Shown in pieces: positions 7,709 to 14,127 of a stretch of 64,000 nucleotides of DNA. The stretch comes from Alphaproteobacteria bacterium (GTDB lineage Bacteria; Pseudomonadota; Alphaproteobacteria; GCA-2731375). Each line of letters opens with the position of its first letter. The stretch's first letter is position 1. Under the pieces are notes generated by a model. It was given only the letters and a program-made list of their open reading frames with translations. It had not been told where the DNA came from and did not search any database. The translations under genes and the position numbers were made by a program. The stretch covers positions 194,842 through 258,841 of the forward strand of contig JADHTB010000002.1 of the NCBI GenBank assembly GCA_016776605.1. The letters run 5' to 3'.

Positions 7709-8467
7709 TCAGGTCATGCGCAGGCCGCCGTCGATGCGGATGGTCTCGCCATTCAGCATGGGCGTCGTCAGAATGGTTTCCACCATGCGGGCATATTCCG
7801 CCGGCTCGCCAAAGCGTTTGGGAAACGGGATCGCCTGGGTCATTTCGTCGATGTAATCCTGGCGCAGTCCCGCCGCCATGGGGGTTTTAAAAATACCCGG
7901 CGCAATGGCCATGACGCGGATGGCATGACGTGACAATTCCCGCGCCATGGGCAGGGACATGGCCGCGATGGCCGCTTTCACCGCGTCGTAGGTAATCGCG
8001 CCGGCGGGGCCATCGAAGCCGGCAATAGAGGCGGTGTTAATCAAGACGCCGCGCTCTCCCGTATCGGGCAGGGGTTCGCAGGCCGCCATGTCGGCCGCCG
8101 CCAGACGGCAAATATTATAGGTGCCCACCAGATGCACATCGACCAGGCGTTGGTGATGGGCCAGGGGGGCGGGGCCATTGCGGTCCACCATGCGCCGGGA
8201 TTCACTGATACCCGCACAGCAAACTGAAATGCGCGCCGGACCATGGGCCGTCCGGGCCTGGCCAATGGCTGCTTCCGCACTCAGATCCGAGGTGACGTCG
8301 CATTCCAGGGCGATGCCGCCAATCTCCGCCGCCACCCCTCGGGCCTGATCCATGTTTATATCAAGCACCGCCACCTTGGCCCCGGCACTGGCCAGATGCC
8401 GCGCCGTCGCCGCACCCAGGCCAGAGCCGCCGCCCGTGATGATGGCGGCCATACCCTGAATGTGCAT
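7709..8467 (-). CDS. Short-chain dehydrogenase (3-hydroxyacyl-CoA dehydrogenase type II-like)
   Basis: 252-aa classical SDR. The NAD(P) site TGGGSGLG is at about residues 11-18, an acidic VLDINMD after the second strand suggests NAD preference, and the catalytic Ser (NTASIAGFDG) and YDAVK (YxxxK) follow. Overall pattern, including CDVTSD and the C-terminal GETIRIDGG, resembles type 10 17beta-HSD/3-hydroxyacyl-CoA dehydrogenases. ATG at 8467 is chosen; the upstream frame overlaps RidA. It is the third gene of an LLM-RidA-SDR run, starting one base after the ridA-like stop. Confidence 0.9.
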   Translation of the reverse strand: MHIQGMAAIITGGGSGLGAATARHLASAGAKVAVLDINMDQARGVAAEIGGIALECDVTSDLSAEAAIGQARTAHGPARISVCCAGISESRRMVDRNGPAPLAHHQRLVDVHLVGTYNICRLAAADMAACEPLPDTGERGVLINTASIAGFDGPAGAITYDAVKAAIAAMSLPMARELSRHAIRVMAIAPGIFKTPMAAGLRQDYIDEMTQAIPFPKRFGEPAEYARMVETILTTPMLNGETIRIDGGLRMT

Positions 8468-8468
8468 G

Positions 8469-8867
8469 TTATTTTGAAGCTCCGATAAATCCGTGCGCCT
8501 CGATCTCCACCGCCAGGCCGGGCCGGGCCAGGGCCGAGACCTCGACCAGGGTGGAACAGGGGAAATCGTTCGTGAAAAATTCCCGGCGCGCTTTCCAGAC
8601 TTCCTCCCGCCGGGTGATATCGGTGACAAAGATGGTGACCTTGATAATATCATCCATCACCGCGCCGGCGGCCTCGACCATATGCTTGATCTTGGTGAAT
8701 GTCAGCCGCGCCTGTTCATAGACGTCGTCGCCACCGGCGATGACCCCATCCTGATAGCCCGAGACCATGCCCGCGATCTGAAAGAAATCGCCTGCCACTT
8801 TGCAATTGGACCAGGTTTCGGGAATGGGCTCCGCCACGGCGGTGGACGTAATCCGCTGCATTGTCAT
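8469..8867 (-). CDS. RidA/YjgF/UK114-family protein
   Basis: 132-aa member of the RidA family, trimeric proteins that hydrolyse reactive enamines/imines or related intermediates. Visible family features are the FQIAGMVSG strand, the central helix QARLTFTKIKHMVEAAG, VTIFVTDI and the C-terminal ALARPGLAVEIEAHG. The Arg-containing ARPG corresponds to the ligand-binding Arg position of the family. ATG 8867 is 8 bases after GGAGG; an ATG at 8873 is too close to that site. It sits between an LLM oxidoreductase and an SDR; the order LLM then RidA recalls the Rut pyrimidine pathway. Confidence 0.9.
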   Translation of the reverse strand: MTMQRITSTAVAEPIPETWSNCKVAGDFFQIAGMVSGYQDGVIAGGDDVYEQARLTFTKIKHMVEAAGAVMDDIIKVTIFVTDITRREEVWKARREFFTNDFPCSTLVEVSALARPGLAVEIEAHGFIGASK

Positions 8868-8879
8868 GTTCATCGCCTC

Positions 8880-9920
8880 CTACAACACGGCCTTGGCCAG
8901 AACCCGTAGCTCTGCCGAGTTGGAAGCCCGGGCCAACAGGGAATCGACCTTTTTTTGCTTGGCGGCCGCTTTCCAATCCTGCAGCCGTTCGGTAATTTTG
9001 CCGGCGGGACCGGACAGCGACACCTGATCGATTAATTCGTTTGGCACCGCGGCCTGGGCTTCCGCCCGGCGGCCCGACAGGAAGTGGTCCTGAATTTCCA
9101 CCGCCGCCCCTTCATGGCCCAGGCGTTTGGCGTAGTCATTGTAAAAGTTTTTATCGCGGGCGCCCATGCCACCGATATAGAGCGCCAGATTTTCCCGCAC
9201 CGGCTGGCGGGCGGCCTGTTCGTCGTCGTTCAGGTTGACGGCGCAGAACGGCGTAATGGCGAAGTTATCCAGGCTTTTGCCGCCCCCCGCCTTGGCAAAG
9301 CCCTCATTCAGGGCAGCCTCGAAGACGTCAAAACGGTCCGGGTTCATGAACACCGGGATCATGCCGTCGGCGATCTCGGCACTGACCCGTACACCGGCTG
9401 GCGCAATGGTGCCGGTAATGATCTTCAACGATGGGTCGCCGTGCAGAACGCTCTTTAACGGTTTGCCCAGTCCGGTCGTGCCCGCGCCCGTGTTGGGGAT
9501 ATGATAGTGATAGCCGTCATGGGTCAGGGGGGATTCCCGGGCCAAAATCTTGCGGATAATCTCGATATATTCGCGGGTCCGGGTCAATGGCCGGCCATAG
9601 GCCTCGCCATGCCAGCCTTCGATTACCTGCGGACCCGAGGGGCCGATACCAAGGATAAAGCGGTTGCCGGACAATTGCTGCAAGGTCATGGCGGTCATTG
9701 CCGCCATGGCCGGCGTTCGGGCCGACATTTGAATAATGCCAGTGCCGACCTTGATCTTGGAGGTCCGGGCCAGAATCCAGGAGGCCGTCGATATGGCGTC
9801 CGAGCCCCAGGCCTCGGATGTCCAGACCGAATCAAAGCCCAGATCTTCGGCTTCGCGCACCAGATCCATATCGATTTCAACCTTGGCACCACCCGTGCCC
9901 ATGACCAATCCCAGTTTCAC
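8880..9920 (-). CDS. LLM-class F420-dependent oxidoreductase (first copy)
   Basis: 346-aa luciferase-like TIM-barrel protein. The start MKLGLVMGTGG, the DLGFDSVWTSEAWGSDA segment and NRFILGIGPSGPQV near residue 85 are typical of the F420-binding LLM group related to methylene-H4MPT reductase and F420-dependent dehydrogenases. Start codon is GTG at 9920 with GGAAGGA upstream. Its promoter region contains a perfect palindrome (9938-9952). First gene of a run with ridA-like and SDR genes. Substrate unknown; use of F420 and not FMN is inferred from family and from the nearby cof genes. Confidence 0.85.
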   Translation of the reverse strand: MKLGLVMGTGGAKVEIDMDLVREAEDLGFDSVWTSEAWGSDAISTASWILARTSKIKVGTGIIQMSARTPAMAAMTAMTLQQLSGNRFILGIGPSGPQVIEGWHGEAYGRPLTRTREYIEIIRKILARESPLTHDGYHYHIPNTGAGTTGLGKPLKSVLHGDPSLKIITGTIAPAGVRVSAEIADGMIPVFMNPDRFDVFEAALNEGFAKAGGGKSLDNFAITPFCAVNLNDDEQAARQPVRENLALYIGGMGARDKNFYNDYAKRLGHEGAAVEIQDHFLSGRRAEAQAAVPNELIDQVSLSGPAGKITERLQDWKAAAKQKKVDSLLARASNSAELRVLAKAVL

Positions 9921-9937
9921 GACGCATTCCTTCCAAA

Positions 9938-9952
9938 TTGATAGACTATCAA
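9938..9952. promoter_or_regulatory. Palindromic candidate operator between divergent LLM genes
   Basis: TTGATAG-A-CTATCAA is a perfect 7-base inverted repeat around one base, 17 bases upstream of the GTG of the minus-strand LLM gene. A second arm, TAGTCTA at 9962-9968, is the inverse of the TAGACTA inside the palindrome (9942-9948). This layout fits a dimeric repressor site controlling one or both divergent genes. No regulator gene lies next to it. Confidence 0.5.
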
Positions 9953-10064
9953 TGACGTATTTAGTCTAATTTATCCGTTGTCGGGGGCCGCGCCTAGTAC
10001 CAATCGTCGCGCCAGCTTGCTAGTCTTCTCCCAGATTTAAAAATTAACGAGGAAACATCCTGCC

Positions 10065-11024
10065 ATGCGCTTTGGAATTATGATTATGGCCCGTGGTCCG
10101 GGCGGCCGGCTTGAGGGCCTGACGGCAATGGCGCAAGCGGCGGAAAATACCGGCCTGGACATCATCGCCATCAACGACCACGTGGTCGTGCCTGGCGCGA
10201 TCGACTCCACCTATCCTTATACGGACGACGGTGTCTGGGCGGGACAGTCCGTGGGCGAATGCCTGGAAATGGTAACGGCGGCGTCTTTCGTCGCGGCGGC
10301 GACCAAGAAGATCGAACTACTGACCTCCGTTATGGTCGTGCCGTATCGCCCCGCAGTCCTGGCGGCCAAGATGTTGGCGACACTGGATGTGCTATCCGGC
10401 GGACGACTGATCGTTGGCTGCGGCGCCGGCTGGATGCAGGAAGAATTCGAAGCCCTGGGTCTGCCGCCCTTTGCCGAACGGGGCAGGGTGACGGATGAAT
10501 ATATCGATGCTTTCAGGATCCTTTGGACCGATGATGCACCTGCCATGGCCGGTAAATATGTTCAGTTTGACAATTTGGTCTTCGAGCCGAAGCCGGCGCA
10601 CCAACCCCGTCTTCCCATCTGGATTGGTGGCGAAAGCGGGCCGGCGGTCCGCCGCGCCGCACGGACCGGCGACGGCTGGTTTCCTGTCAGTCACAATCCG
10701 GCCTTTCTGTTGAATACGACTGAACGTTATGCCCAGGCTTCGGCGCGGCTGAATCAGGAGGCCGACAAACACGGTCGCGATGGCAGCGCCATCCACCGGG
10801 CCTATCTGCCGAACCGTCCTGTCGGCAGCCGGGAAAAAGTGGATACCGACGGCAGTCGGCAGCTATTCGCCGGTACGCCAGATGCCATACGCGACGATAT
10901 TGCCGCCTTCGCGGCGGCAGGCGTGGAAACCATTATCTTTTCCGCCGCGGGCAGAGAATTGAACCAAATCGTGGACAGCATCACGTGGCTGGGCGAAGAC
11001 GTATTGGCCGGATATCAGGCCTGA
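10065..11024 (+). CDS. LLM-class F420-dependent oxidoreductase (second copy)
   Basis: 319-aa luciferase-like protein with the complete barrel pattern: MRFGIMIMARGPGG at the start, INDHVVVPG at the active-site strand, LDVLSGGRLIVGCGAGWM near residue 110 and LPIWIGGESGPAVRRAAR near 185. These are the signatures of F420-dependent LLM oxidoreductases of the type common in actinobacteria. GAGGAAAC lies before the ATG. It heads the plus-strand run leading to npdG and the cof genes, with 27 bases to npdG, so it is probably co-transcribed with F420 synthesis. Confidence 0.87.
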   Translation: MRFGIMIMARGPGGRLEGLTAMAQAAENTGLDIIAINDHVVVPGAIDSTYPYTDDGVWAGQSVGECLEMVTAASFVAAATKKIELLTSVMVVPYRPAVLAAKMLATLDVLSGGRLIVGCGAGWMQEEFEALGLPPFAERGRVTDEYIDAFRILWTDDAPAMAGKYVQFDNLVFEPKPAHQPRLPIWIGGESGPAVRRAARTGDGWFPVSHNPAFLLNTTERYAQASARLNQEADKHGRDGSAIHRAYLPNRPVGSREKVDTDGSRQLFAGTPDAIRDDIAAFAAAGVETIIFSAAGRELNQIVDSITWLGEDVLAGYQA

Positions 11025-11051
11025 ACCGCCGATCCGAACAGAGGAAAATTC

Positions 11052-11741
11052 ATGACAGAAAATAAATACAGCATCGCCGTGATCGGCGGTACGGGGGCGC
11101 TCGGCTTTGGCCTGGCGGCGCGCTGGGCGCAGGCGGGTCATAGCATCATTATCGGCTCCCGCGCGCAGGAAAGTGCGGATCGTGGGGCGGAACGCCTGGC
11201 GGCATTGGTGCCAGGCGCCACGGTCAGCGGGCTTGAAAACGGTGCGGCGGCGGCAGCGGCTGAAGTGGTGGTGCTGACCGTCCCCTTTGCCAACCAGGCG
11301 CCCATGTTAGAGGCAATTCATGCCGGTTGTCAGGGCAAGATCATGGTTGATGTCACCGTGCCCCTGATGCCGCCAAAGGTGCGCACCGTACACCTGCCGC
11401 CCGATGGCTCGGCGGCAAAGGGTGCCCAGATAGCCCTGGGCGAGGGCGTGCGGGTTGTCTCGGCCTTTCAGAACGTGGCGGCGGATCATCTGACCGACCT
11501 GGGGCATGATATCGACTGCGATATTCTGGTCTGCGGCAACGACCCCGACGCACGCGAAGTGGTCGTCGGATTGGCCGAAGATGCCTCAATGCGGGCCTGG
11601 CATGCGGGGCGGATCGAAAATTCCGTGGTGGCGGAAGCCTTGACCTCGGCGCTGATCTTTATGAATAACCGCTATAAGATTGGCGGCGCGGGTATCCGTA
11701 TCACCGGCACGCCTGGTTCGGCTGAAAACGGGGAAAGCTAA
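11052..11741 (+). CDS. npdG: NADPH:F420 reductase
   Basis: 229-aa Rossmann-fold protein that moves hydride between NADPH and coenzyme F420. The nucleotide motif IAVIGGTGALGFGLAARW starts near residue 7, and IIIGSR supplies the Ser/Arg that binds the NADPH 2'-phosphate. The VVVLTVPFAN and DVTVPL segments and the C-terminal helical part (NNRYKIGGAGIRITG) are characteristic of F420H2:NADP oxidoreductase. It is followed 5 bases later by cofE, so cofactor reduction and synthesis are in one operon. Confidence 0.9.
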   Translation: MTENKYSIAVIGGTGALGFGLAARWAQAGHSIIIGSRAQESADRGAERLAALVPGATVSGLENGAAAAAAEVVVLTVPFANQAPMLEAIHAGCQGKIMVDVTVPLMPPKVRTVHLPPDGSAAKGAQIALGEGVRVVSAFQNVAADHLTDLGHDIDCDILVCGNDPDAREVVVGLAEDASMRAWHAGRIENSVVAEALTSALIFMNNRYKIGGAGIRITGTPGSAENGES

Positions 11742-11746
11742 GCGCC

Positions 11747-12517
11747 ATGAAAACATCCCGCATGCAGATGGTGGCCCTGCCGGATATGCCCATGGTTCAG
11801 CCTGGCGATGATCTGGCGTCACAAATCAGTGACGGCCTTGATCGCGCCGGCGAAACCTTGGAAAACGGCGATGTCCTGGTGCTGGCGCAAAAAGTCGTTT
11901 CCAAGGCCAATGGCCGTATTTTCGACCTGCGGAATGTGACGCCATCGCCACGGGCCGAGGCCCTGGCGCGCGAGGTCGACAAGGATCCGCGCATGGTCGA
12001 ACTGATCCTGGATGAATCAGTCGAGGTGGTGGGCAAGCGCCCCGGCGTCCTGGTCGTCGCCCATCGTCTGGGCGTGGTGCTGGCCAATGCCGGCATTGAT
12101 GCCTCCAATGTGGAGCAGGATGGCGCCTCGGAGCATGTGTTGTTATTGCCGAAAGATCCTGATGCTGACTGCCGGAACCTGCGGCAGTCCCTGGCGGACA
12201 GGCACGGTGTCGACGTCGCCGTGATCATCAATGATTCCGTGGGCCGGGCCTGGCGGCAGGGCACCATGGGGCTGGCTATTGGTTCCGCCGGCCTGCCCGC
12301 GTTGTGGGATTTGCGTGGCGAACCGGATCTGTTTGGCCGGGCATTGATGGTCTCTGAAGTGGGGTTGGCGGACGAACTATCCTCCGCCGCCTCCATCCTG
12401 CAGGGCCAGGGAAATCAGGGTCAGCCCGTGGTGCTGATCCGTGGCGTACGGTTCCCGTCTTCGGAACAGGGCGCCGACGCGCTGCCCCGGCCGGCGGAAC
12501 AGGATATGTTCCGCTGA
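11747..12517 (+). CDS. cofE: Coenzyme F420-0:L-glutamate ligase
   Basis: GTP-dependent ligase that adds L-glutamate to F420-0. The N-terminal ENGDVLVLAQKVVSKANGR (about residues 36-54) and the later DVAVIINDSVGRAWRQGTMG are hallmark segments of CofE/FbiB-N proteins. At 256 aa it is the stand-alone CofE size; there is no C-terminal nitroreductase-like domain as in mycobacterial FbiB, so the number of glutamates added cannot be predicted. It overlaps cofD by one base (TGATG). Confidence 0.93.
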   Translation: MKTSRMQMVALPDMPMVQPGDDLASQISDGLDRAGETLENGDVLVLAQKVVSKANGRIFDLRNVTPSPRAEALAREVDKDPRMVELILDESVEVVGKRPGVLVVAHRLGVVLANAGIDASNVEQDGASEHVLLLPKDPDADCRNLRQSLADRHGVDVAVIINDSVGRAWRQGTMGLAIGSAGLPALWDLRGEPDLFGRALMVSEVGLADELSSAASILQGQGNQGQPVVLIRGVRFPSSEQGADALPRPAEQDMFR

Positions 12518-13470
12518 TGAAACAAGGTCCGGTCATTGCCCTGTCGGGCGGCGTGGGTGGCGCCAAGCTGGCCCTGGGCCTGTCACGCCTGGGCTTGGGC
12601 GATGATCTGCTGATCGTGACCAACGTGGGTGATGATTTCGAGCATCTGGGGCTGAATATTTGCCCTGATCTCGACTCGGTCACTTATGCCCTTGCCGGCT
12701 TAAACGATCAGGAGAAGGGCTGGGGCCGGGCGGATGAAGGCTGGCGCTTCATGGCAGCGCTGGGAGAACTGGGCGGCGATAATTGGTTTAATCTTGGCGA
12801 CCGTGATCTGGCCATGCATGTTCTGCGCACCGAGGCCCTGGCACGGGGCGAAAGCCTGACCCAGGTAACACGGTCAATCACGCGGCAATTGGGTATTACC
12901 GCGCAGGTGGTGCCCATGACCGATGACCCGGTGCGGACCATGGTGCAAACCGCCGATGGCCCGTTGGCGTTTCAGCATTATTTCGTCCGCGACCGCTGCG
13001 AACCCGTGGTTACCGGCTTTGAATTTGAAGGTATCGCGGCGGCCCGGCCGCAGGCGGATTTCATGACGGCGCTATCTGATCCCGAATTGCTGGCCATCGT
13101 CATCACACCGTCCAACCCCTTCGTCAGCGTAGATCCGATCCTGGCACTGCCCGGCGTCCGCGCGGCCATGGCGGCGGCCCCGGCGCCGGTCATTGCGGTC
13201 TCGCCGATCGTTGCCGGTCTGGCAATCAAAGGCCCGGCGGCCAAGATGATGGCGGAACTGGGAATGCCCAGCACCGCCCTGGCGGTAGCCCAACATTACG
13301 GCGGTCTGCTGGATGGTTTTGTCCTGGACCATGGGGATCAGGATCAGGCCGACGCGGTTGCCGCCCTGGGTATACGCCCGCTGGTTACCAAGACGGTGAT
13401 GCAAAGCCTGGAAGATCGCATCAAGCTGGCCGAATTCGTACTTGCAGCAGCGGACGAATTGGCTCCCTGA
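12517..13470 (+). CDS. cofD: 2-phospho-L-lactate transferase
   Basis: 317-aa CofD/FbiA enzyme that transfers the phospho-lactyl (or related) moiety from the GDP-activated donor to FO. The start carries the family loop ALSGGVGGAKLALGL (residues 7-21), followed by NVGDDFEHLGLNICPDLDSV, which supplies metal and FO contacts in the family, and NLGDRDLAMHVLRTEAL. The C-terminal VIAVSPIVAGLAIKGPAAKMM matches the nucleotide-binding end. It is coupled to cofE and cofC by one-base overlaps. Confidence 0.95.
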   Translation: MKQGPVIALSGGVGGAKLALGLSRLGLGDDLLIVTNVGDDFEHLGLNICPDLDSVTYALAGLNDQEKGWGRADEGWRFMAALGELGGDNWFNLGDRDLAMHVLRTEALARGESLTQVTRSITRQLGITAQVVPMTDDPVRTMVQTADGPLAFQHYFVRDRCEPVVTGFEFEGIAAARPQADFMTALSDPELLAIVITPSNPFVSVDPILALPGVRAAMAAAPAPVIAVSPIVAGLAIKGPAAKMMAELGMPSTALAVAQHYGGLLDGFVLDHGDQDQADAVAALGIRPLVTKTVMQSLEDRIKLAEFVLAAADELAP

Positions 13471-14114
13471 TGTGGGCCGTCGTTCCGACCAAGGGGTTCG
13501 ATGCCCCGAAACAGCGCCTGGCCAATGTGCTGTCTCCTGACGAACGCAGTAGCCTGGCCGAACATATGCTGCGCGATGTTCTGGCCGCGTTGGTCGATCT
13601 GGATGGTGTGCTGGTTGTCAGCAACGATGAGAAGGCCCTGAACATGGCCCGGTGGCAGGGTGTCCGCGTGCTGCGGGAACGCCAACCGGGTGGTTACAGC
13701 GCCGCCGTACGGCAGGCTGGCGAGGTGCTGGCAGGTGAGGGGGTGGCCGCAATGATGCATGTGCCCGGCGATGTCCCCCTGATTACCCCGGCGGAGGTGG
13801 CCCGGATCGCCAATTTGCAGGCGGCATCGCCCGCAGCCTGCGTGGTGCCATCGCGCGATCATGACGGCACCAATTGTCTGGCCTTGTGGCCGCCGGATCT
13901 GTTTCAGCCGGCTTTTGGACCGGACAGTTTTAACCGTCATTGCCAGATAGCCCGTGACAACGGCGTTGAACCCACCATATTGGAACTGGACGGTTTCGCC
14001 TTGGATATTGACACGCCGGACGATCTGCGGCTGTTTTGTACGGGGGAAGCTAATTGCGGCAGTTTGCGTTATCTGCAAGCATCGGGCATTGCGGCCCGAT
14101 TGATGCAGGAATGA
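13470..14114 (+). CDS. cofC: 2-phospho-L-lactate guanylyltransferase
   Basis: 214-aa nucleotidyltransferase of the CofC/FbiD family, which activates 2-phospholactate, phosphoenolpyruvate or, in some proteobacteria, 3-phosphoglycerate with GTP. It starts MWAVVPTKGFDAPKQRLA, the G-rich GTP site, and has HVPGDVPLITPAEV near residue 94 with the metal-binding Asp, and LDIDTPDDLR near the end. Which three-carbon acid is used cannot be read here. It begins one base before the cofD stop ends. Confidence 0.92.
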   Translation: MWAVVPTKGFDAPKQRLANVLSPDERSSLAEHMLRDVLAALVDLDGVLVVSNDEKALNMARWQGVRVLRERQPGGYSAAVRQAGEVLAGEGVAAMMHVPGDVPLITPAEVARIANLQAASPAACVVPSRDHDGTNCLALWPPDLFQPAFGPDSFNRHCQIARDNGVEPTILELDGFALDIDTPDDLRLFCTGEANCGSLRYLQASGIAARLMQE

Positions 14115-14127
14115 GGAATGGGGACGA

